NCBI GenBank assembly: GCA_023630585.1 | Contig: CM042546.1 | Location: forward strand, 20,969,810 to 21,033,809 | Direction of reading: 5' to 3' | Origin: Cranoglanis bouderius | Lineage: Eukaryota > Chordata > Actinopteri > Siluriformes > Cranoglanididae | Length of the DNA stretch: 64,000 bases | Part shown: positions 22,890 to 35,294 of the stretch, piece after piece | Numbering within the stretch: position 1 is the stretch's first letter | Layout: each line of letters starts with the position of its first letter | Notes under the pieces: model-generated | Database searches by the model: none | What the model was told of the DNA's origin: nothing | What the model saw: the letters and a program-made list of their open reading frames with translations, nothing else | Translations under genes and position numbers: made by a program

Positions 22890-23535
22890 TTCTTCTATAA
22901 AACAGAAGGCATTTAACATTTAGCTTCTTGGTACTTGGTACACTAAAAAAAAAATGATTCTTCACAGATTCTATATGGTTTATTGGAAAATTAAGGGTTC
23001 TTTAACTCCTACAAGGGTTCTACCTGGAACCCAATATAACAAGGAAGCACTTTGTTGTAGAATTACTCATAGAACATTTAAACAAAACCTGTCACATGGT
23101 CAAAAGATTTCAAATCAGTCAACATCCATATCCAGAACATCAAAAAGCTCTGGAAGATAAATTCCAGGTTGGGTTTCTATTACTCTAGCAAGGACATCCT
23201 GTGTCGAAAGAACTCGTACTTCCAATGTAGGATTAGCATTTGCCCTAATTCTATTGGAACCATTTCTGATAGGGAAACCCATTCTAGGGTTCCTCTTCCC
23301 CCAAAGAGACAACTGAAGTAAAGGATCTAAATTTTATTAGAATATATGGTTTTGAGGTAACTGACCCATGGGAGTTTTTCAGAAATATCATTTGGTCATA
23401 AGGTCAGATCAACCCAATCCAGCTCCAGAAACTGATAACAGCTATGAAACCTAAATTTCCATTTTATTTTTACTCTACAAAGGACAACCTTTGTCCTGTG
23501 AACTGATACTTACAATGTAGGATTAGCTACATAGC
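22890..23535. repeat. Interspersed-repeat-like region with a diverged duplication
   Basis: Carries CAAGGGTTCTACCTGGAACC (near 23012), typical of a fish repeat with GGTTCT/AGAACC inverted words. The text around AATGTAGGATTAGC occurs at 23224 and again at 23514, each preceded by a TTACTCTA-AAGGACA-CCT pattern, so a unit of about 120 bp is duplicated 290 bp apart with strong divergence. Confidence 0.55.
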
Positions 23536-24538
23536 AGTAATGCAAAGCCTCATTGTTATACAGTCCATGTCGCAGTATATGTAGTATGGATTTGATCTAA
23601 ACCCTGGAGGCTTCATTGATGTTACGACAAAAGCCATCACAATCATCACAACAAAGGGAAGTAAGTAGCATCGACTGGCATCAGTAGAAGCAGCTTCTAT
23701 CAATAAAACCATAGAACCTTTCAGAGCCACACAAAGCATCTGAAGGACATCTTAGGAGACAAGTTCTCAATACATCTGACCTTATTAAAATTCTCGGTTC
23801 TAGCAGAAATCCCTACTGAACTCTTTCAAAGTAAATCCAATGAAGGGAGCAAGAAGACCAGATGGAAACTATTCATTTCTACATGTTTGGACACGTCATT
23901 TTGAAAGTCTAAATGTGTGACCATGACTGAGGTCTTCTCTACAAATTTGTTTCTTAAGGCATATATCTTTGTAAGCTAGTCATAAAAAGTTATTGAATTA
24001 TTAGTATTTTAGCATTGCCATTTACATCTTAGACCTTCTTACTAATGTGACCATGAAGTCTGCCTTGGGTGTTAGGAGGAAATCAACAACAACTCGCTTT
24101 AATTTAAAGTCTGAAGCTGATTACATTATGAAACTAATTAATGAGCTTTTAACATTTTATGTTTTTTTTTTTTTTTTATGAGGTTCCTTACACAGACAGG
24201 CCTTCAACTCAGAGATCCCATCCCCAAGCTCATCCCCAAAAGACTTTTGATTTTCATTACCACTCCATTATAGCAGGCTATTTATTTTTCCTCTTGACGC
24301 TGGTCATGTCAAGGAAAGACAGCAATATTTTTGCACAAGAAATGCTGGCCTTCCAAGGAAAAAAAATGAAGCTCACCACCTTGTTCAAGGGCAATTTAGA
24401 AGAGCACTGCGACATGGCCTTTTGTTCATCTCTTGCAATAAAAGACAAGACTATTGACAGAATTTAGTTCACTCACAATCTGGCTGATGAAATGTGAAAT
24501 TCGGCTGATGAATTAATTTACTGTCATCTCCTTTCCTT
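23536..24538. other. No gene; single-copy-looking DNA
   Basis: T-run at 24163-24177. The block 24290-24520 is non-repetitive and AT-rich and could be conserved non-coding DNA; unproven. Confidence 0.45.
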
Positions 24539-24539
24539 T

Positions 24540-25251
24540 TACAGTGCCTTACATAAGTATTCATCCCCGTTACATGTATTCAACATTTTGTAGTGTTACA
24601 ACCTGGAACTGACTCATAAGTGGGGGAAGAAATCCATATATAGTTTGCAAAAGTATACTTTGTAAAAGTTCTGATTGCGTAAGTATTTGCTCCTGTTGCT
24701 GTGAAAACCCTAAATTAGTCCTGGTGCAGCCACTTACCATCAGAAGGCACATAGTTGAATTCTTGGTTGCTTCTCTGACTAATCCCTTCTTTTTGGTGAA
24801 TGACCTTCTCTAGTCAGAGTCATGGTTGTACCATATTCTTTCTAGTTTTTAAATGGATTTAACATCGCTCTGTGGGATGTTAAAAGTTTGTGATATTCTT
24901 TTCATACTTTCTATAACTCTGTCTTGAACTTGTTTTGATAGGTCCTTGATCTTGGTGATGCTTTTTGTTTAGGTAACAAACGCTGGATTCTTCCAGGAGC
25001 AGGTGTATTTATATTGAGATCATGTAACACTTTCATTGCACACAGGCCAACGCCTAATTATGTGACTAATTATGTGACTCCTGATGGCCACAGGTTGCCC
25101 CAGAACTAATTTAGGAGTTTCACTGCAATAGGGGATGAGGATTTTACTTGCAATATTATGGTTTATTTTATGTAGGTGAAGTATAATCCCAATTTCATTT
25201 GCAGGTTGTAGTTCAAGTTCAAGGTGGTGAATACGTATGCAATATACTGTA
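24540..25251. mobile_element. Tc1/mariner-type MITE with imperfect terminal repeats
   Basis: Left end ACAGTGCCTTACATAAGTAT then TCATCCCC; right end GGTGAATACGTATGCAATAT then ACTGTA. Read inward, the ends match imperfectly over about 30 bp (GTATTCA-CCCC/CACC-TTGAAC pattern). No transposase domain survives in 710 bp. A relative of the left end occurs at 26309. Confidence 0.7.
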
Positions 25252-26307
25252 TGTTGGCTTGAGGTTGTAAGAAGTAGTAAGAAGCAGGCAAGCTAGACAA
25301 ATATTAGTGAAGAAAAAAGAGGTTCGCATTAATCATTATGCCTAGCAGTGATAAAGTTCATCTACAGGATATTTTTAAAAAAATTAAATAAAATGAACCA
25401 GGAAAGCACAACACCATCTAAATGGATTTTGTGTGCAATTAAGTAAAATCCATCTAAAAAATTAAAGTCTCGTATCCTTTCAAGGTTGGCAACGATCATT
25501 TCTCATCCTGTGCTTATTTCAGACAGAATGGCTGTATTGGAACTATTCCACCACAATAAGAGGACAATGAATCACTCTGAACCTTCAAAGAAGCTTTAGA
25601 GATGCTTTAGAAAAAAAGACAGACATTGCCTCTGTAGGTGTTATTGGGATATATTCTCCCATTTCACTCACTCTAGTCATGTTGGCATTTTATTGACTGA
25701 TTTTTTTTCACATTAGCTCTTTGAATTTGTGCCACTCTTAGGCTTGGAGAAACAATCCTTGAGGGCTTATAACTGACAATAGTGCTCCAATTACTTGGAC
25801 CTTAGAAGGAAAAGACAGGCTGGTTTCACTGAGGACTGGAGAAATGGGGGACTTTCACTTCTGTTCAATCCAATGTAAGTACCATTTCAATGGAGAAATT
25901 TGATCCAAAACTCAGCATCGGTATAATATTGTGGAATTGTTGCCACATTACTCATCTCCATTTTAGAAAAATGGCCTAATCCTTCATTGTGAGCCTTTTC
26001 TTATGGTCATTGTGACATTATTGCTAAACTGTTATTGCCATTTTGGTTAAAATGGAACTACCATGGGTACACATTAGGAAAAATGGTGGATTTTCTCATG
26101 TTCGATCCAATTAAAATTAATTTTGAATAATTAAGTAGTTCTTTCACAACGTTAATGTTTCATCATTCTTCCACACCAACACTATCCTTATTGACGGAAA
26201 ACAATAGGGATAACGCATAATGGATAAAGTTGACCCTGTTGACTACTTTCACAATTTAGTATAGATGATGTATAGATGCTCCACAACATGTTTGTTTACT
26301 TACAAAA
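25252..26307. other. No gene; single-copy-looking DNA
   Basis: No repeat family or coding motif recognised. Confidence 0.5.
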
Positions 26308-26615
26308 GTACAGTGGCTTGCAAAAAGTATTCACCCCCTTGAACTTCTCCACATTGCACAACTGAAATGGATTTGTAGGATTATATGTCACAAACCTACA
26401 CTAAATAGCCCATAATATTGAAGTAGGGGGAGCATTTAAAATAGTTTGCAAAATTATCTACAAATAAAAATCATAAAAAAAATTGTAAGTTCAAGTACTT
26501 CACCTGTTATTGTGAACATCCTGCAAAGCACCATTAAATCCATTATGAAAAAAATGGAAAGAATATGGCAATCCAAAAGAAATCCATAAATGAAGACAAA
26601 TAAGACTAGCTTTTC
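26308..26615 (+). mobile_element. 5' fragment of a Tc1/mariner-type element
   Basis: Starts ACAGTGGCTTGCAAAAAGTA then TTCACCCCCTTGAAC, a familiar Tc1-type terminus. The text near 26540 (ATCCATTATGAAAAAAATGG) is reminiscent of the transposase HTH region of these elements, out of frame. No matching right end was found, so it is truncated. Confidence 0.65.
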
Positions 26616-27060
26616 AATAAGGACAAAAGTAATGGTGCCCTGTAAAATGAGGAACAGTTAGTATGTGTCTATGCTAGCTGACACAGTGCAATGGCTGAGC
26701 TGCATTACTGGAAGATTTAGAGCAAGAAGTGCTTAGAAGGTGTGATCTTTCACTGTTTAGTTGTCATTTTGTTATTTTCAACTCTTTTGAGTTTTGCCTT
26801 TTATGGCATTTGTGGCTATCACTAAAGCCTTGAATGTGCTTCGTAATTTATGGCTGATTGGTATTTATCAAGGTACGCACGTGAGCGCAAGGAAAATCAG
26901 TAAAACTTTTGTTCATCTGGTGAGAATTTTTTTGCTTTTGCTTTGGCCTACAAAAACATTTACACACAACTTTATTAAATGATGAAAACAGTACTAGCAG
27001 GAGATCACTACAGAGGCAAAGTTATTATTGACTGGAGCTACACTATTCATAGATCCGATA
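26616..27060. other. No gene; spacer between two Tc1-type insertions
   Basis: No recognisable feature. Confidence 0.5.
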
Positions 27061-27062
27061 TA

Positions 27063-28621
27063 CAGCTGTGGCCAAAAGTTTTGAGAATGACACAAATATT
27101 AATTTTCACAAAGTCTACTGCTTCAGTGTGTTTAGATCTTTTTGTCAGATGTTACTAACTGTTACTGAAGTATAATCACAAGCATTTCATAAGTGTCAAT
27201 GGCTTTTATTGACAATTACATGAAGTTTATGCAAAGAGTCAATATTTGCAGTGTTGACCCTTCTTTTTCAAGACCTCTGCAATTCGCCCTGGCATGCTGT
27301 CAATCAACTTCTGGGCCACATTCTGACTGATGGCAGCCCATTCTTGCATAATCAATGCTTGGAGTTTGTCAGAGTTTGTGGGTTTTTGTTTGTCCACCCG
27401 CCTCTTGAGGATTGACCACAAATTCTCAATGGGATTAAGGTCTGGGAAGTTTCTGGCCATGGACCCAAAATGTCGATGTTTTGTTCCCCGAGCCACTTCG
27501 TTATCACTTTTGCCTTGTGGCAAGGTGCCCCATCATGCTGGAAAAGGCATTGTTCGTCACCAAACTGTTCTTGGATGGTTGGGAGAAGTTGCTCTCTGAG
27601 GATGTTTTTGTACCATTCTTTATTCATGGATGTGTTCTTAGGCAAAATTGTGAGTGAGCCCACTCCCTTGGCTGAGAAGCAACCCCACACATGAGTGGTC
27701 TCAGGATGCTTTACATGACACAGGACTGATGGTAGCGCTCACCTTTTCTTCTCCGGACAAGCTTTTTTCCAGATGCCCCAAACAATCGGAAAGGGGATTC
27801 ATCAGAGAAAATGACATTACCCCAGTCCTCAGCAGTCCAATCCCTGTACTTTTTGCAGAATAGCAGTCTGTCCCTGATGTTTTTCCTGGAAAGAAATAGC
27901 TTCTTTACTGCCCTTCTTGACACCAGGCCATCCTCCAAAAGTCTTCACCTTACTGTGCGTGCAGACGCCCTCATACCTGCCTGCTGCCATTCCTGAGCAA
28001 GCTCTGCACTGGTGGTGCCCCGATCCCGCAGCTGAATCAACTTTAGGAGACGGTCCTGGTGCTTGCTGGACTTTCTTGGGCGCCCTGAAGCCTTCTTCGC
28101 AACAGTTGAACCTCTCTCCTTGAAGGTCTTGATGATCCGATAAATGGTTGATTTAGGTGCAATCTTACTAGCAGCAATATCCTTGCCTGTGAATCCCTTT
28201 TTGTGCAAAGCAATGATGGCTGCACGTGTTTCCTTGCAGGTAACCATAGTTAACAGAGGAAGAACAATAATTTCAAACACCACCCTCCTTTTAAAGCTTC
28301 CAGTCTGTTATTCTATCTCAATCAGCATGACAGAGTGATCTCCAGCCTTGTCCTCGTTAACACTCTCACCTGTGTTAACGAGAGAATCACTGACATGATG
28401 TCAGCTGGTCCTTTTGTGGAAGGGCTGAAATGCAGTGGACATGTTTTTTTGGGATTAAGTTCATTTTCATGGCAAAGAGGGACTTTGAAATTAATTGCAA
28501 TTCATCTGATCACTCTTCATAACATTCTGGAGTATATGCAAATTGCCATCATAAAAACGGAGGCAGCAGACTTTGTAAAAATTAATATTTGTGCCATTCT
28601 CAAAACTTTTGGCCACGGCTG
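27063..28621 (-). mobile_element. Tc1-like transposon, near full length (1,559 bp), inactive
   Basis: The ends are near-perfect inverted repeats of about 55 bp, beginning CAGCTGTGGCCAAAAGTTTT on the left and CAGCCGTGGCCAAAAGTTTT on the right (read inward). Both are flanked by TA (27061-27062 and 28622-28623), the Tc1 target duplication. The minus-strand interior encodes a complete but broken transposase. Confidence 0.93.
27239..28283 (-). pseudogene. Tc1-like DDE transposase, disrupted
   Basis: Minus-strand pieces cover the whole protein. The HTH part (ETRAAIIALHKKGFTGKDIA, then STIYRIIKTFKERGS, then GRPRK) is followed by the catalytic blocks NVIFSDESPF (first Asp), CLFQHDGAPCHKA (second Asp) and FPDLNPIENLWSILKR (Glu), and it ends near 27239. 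This is the DD34E pattern. Lesions: an in-frame TGA at 27945-27947 where relatives have arginine, a frameshift around 27711, and a further one-base frameshift near 27455. All three catalytic residues remain, so inactivation is by breaks rather than active-site loss. Confidence 0.92.
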
Positions 28622-28623
28622 TA

Positions 28624-29732
28624 CTGTCTGTCACATTTAATTGAGCAACTATTTCATATCAGGTGTTATTAATGTGAAGGGTGTGTATTATTATAAATTA
28701 AATATATAGCAAAACACTTTTAACAAACGTTAAAAGCAACAAAGCATGGCGTTTAGATGTTCCATTTTCTGTCAGATGATGATTTTTTTAAAATTCCTAA
28801 AAATAACAACAGATTTAGAACTTGCAATTGATCTTGGATCTTGATAAATAAGACAATAAAAGTCATCGTCCCTATCATGATCATACACTTTTGCACCATA
28901 CCATATGTCCTTTAAATGCCATCTCTGGGGCACTGACCCATTCAAGAGACACTCTATTCAGGAAAAGGACACTTAGCATTTTAGTCACCATCCTGATACT
29001 GCACTTTGAAATATATGACCTCTGCATCTCGCCCTCTGTGAATTCAACACGCAGTTCCTCAAAGGACCTCACAGACCGTTTCAATTTATGGGCCATAAAC
29101 CTCGCCACGTTCGGCTTGAGGTGTAAATAGCACCAGCTCAGCACTGATGATATGTACTGAAGCCAGACGAGCCTCAGGGTTTAAAGCAGGGGGTGGGGAA
29201 TGGCCGGGCCAAATTACCCATCATCAATAAATGGCACATTTCATTGTTCTGGTGCGGCGGAGGTTTAATGACTTGCTTCATGGCCACTCACAAAGACAGC
29301 ATGACTGCACTTGGCCTCTGCTGTAGAGGACCTGAACAGGGACATTTCTTTTCTCTGTCATCACCAGGGAGCTCCATTATCCATGATCACATCAGTGATG
29401 AGCTTCATTACAATGTCTGTAACCAAGAGGTAGTGTTAATTTTGTTGACAAAGATGAAAAGTGACAAATGAAAACAAAACCATGACCTTTTGTATTCAAA
29501 ATCACTGGAAATGGAACGATGGAACGATTTTCCTCAATGAATTCAAAAAGAAAATGTCATTAATGGTCAATCAGACAAAGGCAAAACCTTATCTTTTTGC
29601 GTACACTTTTTCTAAAGGTGTTATTGTACAAGGGAATTAATTGTGATGCAGTGCACACTGGTTGCCGTACACCCGGCCATGTGCAGTCCTAAATACACTC
29701 TGGACCTGTCTCCTTCTCAGTATATGTTAGCA
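28624..29732. other. No gene; single-copy-looking DNA
   Basis: The block 28880-29145 is repeat-free and open on both strands (87 codons on the minus strand), but has no motif I recognise and no splice context I can defend. Confidence 0.45.
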
Positions 29733-29947
29733 TTAAAGGGATAGTTCACCCAAAAATGAAAATTCTGTCATCATTTACTCAACCTCATATTGTTCCCAAA
29801 CTGTATGACTGACTTTCTTCTTTGGAACATAAAATAAGATATTTTGAGAAATATCTCTGTTTTTTTTGTCCATGTTTTGTGTTCCACAGAAGAAATGATG
29901 AGCAAATGATGACAGAATTTCCATTTTTGGGTGAACTATCTCTTTAA
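29733..29947. mobile_element. TTAA-flanked MITE, about 210 bp
   Basis: Left end AAGGGATAGTTCACCCAAAA and right end (read inward) AAAGAGATAGTTCACCCAAA are inverted repeats, each bordered by TTAA (29733-29736 and 29944-29947). Further inside, TCTGTCATCATTT is mirrored by AAATGATGACAGA. TTAA targets are used by piggyBac- and Kolobok-type transposases. No coding content. The family is very common in fish (recalled). Confidence 0.92.
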
Positions 29948-30886
29948 AGCTTTGTGGTTACACAAACATACTGTACTCATAGTCCAAACAGGTTTGTTAT
30001 TATTATCAACCTTTTCCATTACAGTGAGTTTTTGTAATAAAATGGTTAATTTGTTAGAAATAAAAATCAAGAAATGTCTCTCGTCAGTTCTGTAGTGTCT
30101 GTCTCAGGCTAATATAAGAACTTATTAGCTAGTCAGGACTAGCACACCTGCTGACATCCCAATAAAGTCACTGAATGTGCACTTGTAAAGTTCTTGTGTT
30201 CCATTTAAGAGAAAAATGAATGCATTTCCTTTTTGCAAACTGAAAATGAACATTTAATGGCTAGAACTCGGAAAAAAAAAAAAAAATCCAAATTATCTGC
30301 CAAAATGAACACTGCCAAGATATATTCGTTTAACAAACTAATACGATTGTGTTGAATTATATTTTGCCAACGTGAGTTTCTCATTCTTCACTACAAAAAC
30401 TCCTATTCTTGTTGAATGAAAATTTCCATAGCTGTTCTGAAAAGATTTTAACGAGTAGTGTAAATAGTGCATAGTCTTGTATAATGCAAGTTCAGCAGAC
30501 AGAAAAGTGAGACTGTTATACGAAAGCATTCGCTCCCGAGACACCTGACATTTCTCTCTGCTATTATAAATAAGCTATTTTAAATTGCAATGAACAGGAA
30601 CGTTGACCTATAAGCTCTGATCGCTCGCTTTGGACCCCGTCAACTCTCAAATGATTTAGTTCTGAATCTGCTAGCGAGAACTGTATTGTTTTGTAAAACT
30701 GTATTAAAACATACATCATGGTTTTAGATAAGTATTTAATAAGGTGTAATAATATTCAGAATAATATATTCTTAAAATATGAACTACAGAAAATTTTCCA
30801 TTAGATTTTAATCAATAATTTAATATTATCAGCTTTTCATAGAGGCCTTTGACTTTAGGAGCTAAAAAACCTAAAAGCATTCTGAT
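29948..30886. other. No gene; AT-rich DNA
   Basis: No recognisable repeat or coding motif; an A-run at 30271-30285. Confidence 0.5.
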
Positions 30887-31325
30887 GCAGCGCTGTGGAA
30901 TTCTGGATCTTGATTGGTCAGAAGGTGTCGATTCATTTTCTGTCGCGAATGACAGGTTTATATTAACGCGCTTATTATTACATTTCTATTGCAACAACTT
31001 ATTAAAGTTTGTAATGACTGATTATGGTGAGGTTTATGGAAGGAGTCTCCAGTGTCAGCGCTTTGTAACTGACAGAGCTAAGGCTGTAACTTTTTTATGT
31101 TTTACGACATCTTCAGGACAGAGGAGTTTACGTTTTGCGGTTACTCTGTAAATAAATAATCGTTGGAAAGTTCTGTAGTATAAGAGGAATAAAACACTTT
31201 GTGACATGCTGAAGGGGAAAATAATCAACTCTGGGGTGGTAAGAGTAACTCCAGTTCATTGCTACTCCACTGTTGATTATTTTTCTATAACAGTACAACA
31301 TGGATTGTTTTATTTGTAATAAACT
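30887..31325 (+). mobile_element. Dispersed repeat family C, copy 5
   Basis: Opens GCGCTGTGGAATTCTGGATC, then GATTGGTCAGAAGGTGTCGA. Contains TTTATGGAAGGAGTCTCCAG and CATCTTCAGGACAGAGGAGT, and ends with the hairpin GGGAAAATAATCAACTCT / GTTGATTATTTTTCTATAAC. The best preserved copy in the window. Confidence 0.85.
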
Positions 31326-32829
31326 CATTTAAAGTTTTTAATGAACTGTTTTTAACCAATTTTTTGATTTTTCATAATTCTTTTTTGTAATTAAGAAATG
31401 TTGCGCTGTCACTCTTTGAACTTCCCCTCTTATCAAAAAGGTTTTTTTTTTTTCTTTTTGTAAAAACATCATGATACGTCCACTACGATCTGATATTTTC
31501 ATTAAATTACTCATCCCATCTCATTCTTGTGCACGTCTTCGCAGGATCTCTAGCCTTTCCAACCTAGTGACTAGAACGAAGAAGGAAGTAACCTTATCGG
31601 AAAATACACCCACCGCATTGACGACTCCTTTTTTTAAAGCCTTAAACGAGTCCTCGTCGTTCCGTTTAACCGTTTCCGACACGGTCCCGCCTTCCTAATC
31701 ATAGCCAGCCATGCCCTTCATTCTGCTCTGCATTACGGCCGATTAAGCAAGCTGAGGATTAGCGCTTGGTGTGAAGAAAAGCCCGGTCAGCGTAATTGCA
31801 CCGAGACAGAAAGAGAGAATGGTGACGTTTATCAGACCAAGACCTTCATTTAAGACTCACCCAAATACCAAACGACCGTTTGTTACTGCGCTAGAGATAG
31901 TAGGGTTTAACAGAAGAGTTATTAAAAGACAACGGAGTGGAAGGCAGAAGCAATTAACGTTGCGGAGAAAACATCCCGGCGCTGCAGATTGCACGGACAC
32001 GGAGGCAAGGTCAATGGGTCAGCTAGAGGGGAAACAAAAAATACGGCTACTTTTTTTTTTTTTTTTTTTTTTTGAGAAATGAGTCGGCGTATCTCCAAAG
32101 TTTGATTTAAAGCTCACGACGCGGCCTCCTTGTTGCATCTTAGCGATGGTAATTGGTTTTCATGCACATGTATTAATAGAAATGGCAAATCAAAACAAAC
32201 ACTCAGTGCTAAGTTTCGAAAGGTCGAAGTGCCATGAGCAATGCGGCGCTCGCCGGTGGATTAAGGTCATTCTACACGAAAATGAATCTTCTCAGAGGTT
32301 CGGAGGTTAATGTAAAAAGAAAGAGAGCGAGCAAACGCAGGCCGACCCTACCGTTCCCGCTGAGATGAGCAAACGCACACTTCTACCTTCCGCAAGCAGT
32401 TCGGTGCTTTAAATGAACATGCTGGAGATGAGCTAGCAGAAATGTGCTATAGATAGTAAACGTGCTGCAGCAGGCTGAGTCTGAGTGGCCTGAATCGTTT
32501 TTTTGATGACTTGGAAAAAACTCAAACGTCAAGACTTTTTGTGGAAAGTTAGCAGGAGTTCAGATTCTTCCTGTTTCTTCTTCAGGATGAATCTTTTTCT
32601 TTTCTTAGTTTCTTGTTCAAATACTTGTGTGTGTGTGTGTGTGTGTGTGTGTGAAGTCTGGCAGAAAAAGCTATATATATATATATTTTTTACTTACCTT
32701 CTTCCACAATTACCCTGTTTCGGCAGTTTACTAATTCCTTGTCATCGTTTTTTAAATGTTTTTAAACATAATTTTTAATGAATATATATGAACGTTTATT
32801 AGCAATAGACTCGTGTTTCTCAGATGATG
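31326..32829. other. No gene; single-copy-looking DNA with T, GT and TA runs
   Basis: T homopolymers at 31441-31459 and 32051-32073, (GT)n at 32624-32653, (TA)n at 32672-32686. The stretch 31700-32300 is free of known repeats and may include conserved non-coding DNA. Confidence 0.45.
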
Positions 32830-33150
32830 ACCCTGAATTATCACCATTGTTTCTGTCAGAGATTCCCCCTCCCCCCAGGTTATCAATGACTTTCTCACGT
32901 GTTTTGTTATGGTTTCTATCCTGTCTCCGGCCCTGTATTGTCATTGGTTATTTACCCTATGTGTCATCATTGTTATCAGCTGTTTCTGTTTCCCCCCTTT
33001 GATTAGTTTTAGTATTTATACCCTCCTGTTTCATTGTTACGGTGCGAAGTATTGTGTTTCTGTGTTTAGCTGCCAGTACCTTTGTTCATTGTTCATCGTT
33101 TCATGGTTTTTGATCCTGTTTCGTCTTCGTGTTTATTGATTCCGAGTACG
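32830..33150 (+). repeat. LTR-like fragment (gypsy style), tentative
   Basis: T-rich text with CTGTATTGTCATTGGTTATT, CTGTTTCTGTTTCCCCCC and TTAGTATTTATACCCTCC resembles U3/R text of fish LTR retrotransposons and the neighbouring solo LTR (similar CATTGGTT and TTTAAAT/TATTTATA words). No TG/CA termini or target duplication could be fixed. Confidence 0.4.
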
Positions 33151-33304
33151 ATTCTTTTCTGTATACTGTTTGGAGATAATTCAAAGCTGCCAAATTTTTT
33201 ACATTTTTTTTTTACAGTATTTTGGTCCAATTTTGTTGAGATATCTACTTAAAAATGGATCCAAATTCTTCCACATTCTTCTTAGTTCTTTCGCGGCACT
33301 CATG

Positions 33305-33924
33305 TGTTAGAAGTTTCCCCTCGTTTTTCGAGTCTCCGGCAGACTCGAACACTTCCGCATTCCACTGCGCGCTTTCCAGCGCTAATCAAAAACTCTACGA
33401 TTGACATTTCATTCACAAAGACTCTCGTGTTGCTTACCTATGCCATGTGCTCATATTTTCGGTTACGTCATGTCTCCGCCTCCTGTGTTTCCATGTGCTC
33501 ATGTTTTGGTTTGTGTCATGTCTCCGCCTCCTTAATTCTTATTGGTTCAGGTTCGTCTAATTCATTCTGTGTAATCATGAGTTTCAGCTGTTTGTGATTT
33601 TCTTTGTGTTTAAATACGCCACTCCGTTTCCGCTTCGTGGCGGAGTATTAGATAGATTAGATTTGTTTAGTTTAGCGTGTGTTTAGCTTGTCATAGTTAT
33701 TCATAGGATAGTCTTGTATAGTCTAGTAGATGTGTTTAACCGTAAGCTTTGTTCCGGTGATTCCCAGATCACTACTCTTGTTTTCTACAGCCTGGATTAT
33801 AATGTGTTTTGTTCATAGTATGGATTCTTATTTCTTGGAATAAACTCTTCTATATCTACTGACGTCTCCCCAGCGCATGCATCCTGACTCCCTCTTCCGA
33901 CCAACACGTCTGTGTTTTGTAACA
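33305..33924 (+). mobile_element. Solo LTR 1 (620 bp) with 5-bp target duplication
   Basis: Begins TGTTAG and ends TAACA, a short inverted terminal repeat typical of LTRs. It is flanked by TCATG on both sides (33300-33304 and 33925-33929), a perfect 5-bp duplication as made by retroviral-type integrases. Internal CACTTCCGCATTCCACTGCG, CATGTGCTCATGTTTTGGTT and a TTTAAATAC promoter-like word followed by AATAAACTC are shared with solo LTR 2. No gag or pol sequence lies beside it. Confidence 0.85.
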
Positions 33925-34425
33925 TCATGATGGTGGTATTTTTACACTCTGCAAAAAGAATCATCAGATATGTAAAAAAAAAAAAAAAAAAAAAAAAAAA
34001 TACTTGCAAAGCTTCTTTTAGCAACTTGGAAAAAGGTTGTACAAAGGTAAGAAAATACTATTTTATATAAAGTACAACTCATATAAATACAACATAGGAA
34101 TAATAGTTACCTGAAGTCACTGTATTTACGAATGTTAACATCGCTGCTAACGATGTTAACGTTTTGCAAATTTGTATAAAATTTTGTATAAAAAAGTATA
34201 AAAATGTGTTAAGATAAAAAAACAACAACTACGATGTATTTTCAATATAGATGAATTCGGTATTTGAAAGGAATGTAACTTTATATTAATTTAAACTTGC
34301 ATTTACTTGTTTTTATTAAGCTTTATTTATTAATCTTAGGATTATTAGAGTGTAAGGGCTTTCGGAGTGTTGAAGAAGAAGAAGAAGAAGAAGAAGAAAG
34401 AATATATATAGCAAAAGTTAGAAAA
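33925..34425. other. No gene; homopolymer and GAA repeats
   Basis: A-run at 33977-34000 and a GAA run at 34373-34398, the latter probably part of the SINE-B tail that follows. Confidence 0.6.
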
Positions 34426-34430
34426 ATTGA

Positions 34431-34545
34431 TAGGAGCCTTTATTTGTCACATATACTTTACAGCACAGTGAATTTCTTTTCTTTGCATATCCCAGCTTGT
34501 TAGGAATTTGGGTTCAGAGCGCAGAGTCAGCCATGATACATGACA
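34431..34545 (-). mobile_element. SINE-B partial copy
   Basis: AGCCTTTATTTGTCACATAT, TACAGCACAGTGAATTTC and CCCAGCTTGTTAGGAA match 1119-1180. Only the tail half remains; the tRNA-like head is absent. Confidence 0.75.
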
Positions 34546-34604
34546 CATGAAAAACAACTACGATCTAACCCTGTGTTCATGCCAGCAGTAATTTCCCTCT
34601 ACAA

Positions 34605-34885
34605 ATCAGGGTTCCCAAACTTTTCTGGGCAAACGACCCAGAATAAACATCATGAATTGTACATCATGAATAAACGCACTAAAGAACTCTGTAAAACTTT
34701 CCGCTGTCATCGTGAATGTTGTCATGAGCAGCATCTCAAATTGGAAAATCTGACCTTAAATTCAAAAGTGTTTACTAATCTAGAAAATCCAAACAAAAAG
34801 GAGATTCGTGAGTTTTTCTGATGAACCCATTTGCAAATCAAGAGACCCCACGTGGGGTCGTGACCCCTAATTTGCGAACCTCTGA
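34605..34885. mobile_element. hAT-like MITE, about 280 bp
   Basis: Left end TCAGGGTTCCCAAACTTTTC and right end (read inward) TCAGAGGTTCGCAAATTAGG are imperfect inverted repeats, with a further GGGTCGTGACCCC near the right edge. TCTACAA flanks both sides (34598-34604 and 34886-34892), a 7-bp match close to the 8-bp hAT duplication. No transposase. Confidence 0.65.
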
Positions 34886-34892
34886 TCTACAA

Positions 34893-35244
34893 CTAGGCTC
34901 ATGTGACCAAATGAACAAAATAGGGATGCATCAATAAATCCCACTTGACTCGTGCCACGGTCCCTACGCTGCTGGTGCGTCATTATGACTAAACCACCTA
35001 ATACACCAGTGCATAGAGAAATAAAACGATTCATCTGCTCTCTAGAGCTTTTTTTCCCCATCACCATTAGCTAATCATGCTAACGTATGAGGCTAGTAAA
35101 TGCCCGAGTCAATATAGTGTGTTCTTCTGTCACGATAAAACTCTATTGGGTTAGTCAGAGTGCTTCCTCTGCGGAGGCTCTTAGGGGACGGAGCATAATT
35201 TCCTTGGGGTTTCGACATGTTGTGCTCACTCACTGACACTGACA

Positions 35245-35247
<3 letters not shown>
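34893..35247. other. No gene; spacer
   Basis: Nothing recognisable. Confidence 0.5.

Positions 35248-35294
<47 letters not shown>

Noticed and set aside
28881..29144. 87-codon minus-strand frame, repeat-free
   Set aside because: Looks somewhat protein-like but matches no family I know and is open on both strands; insufficient for a gene call.
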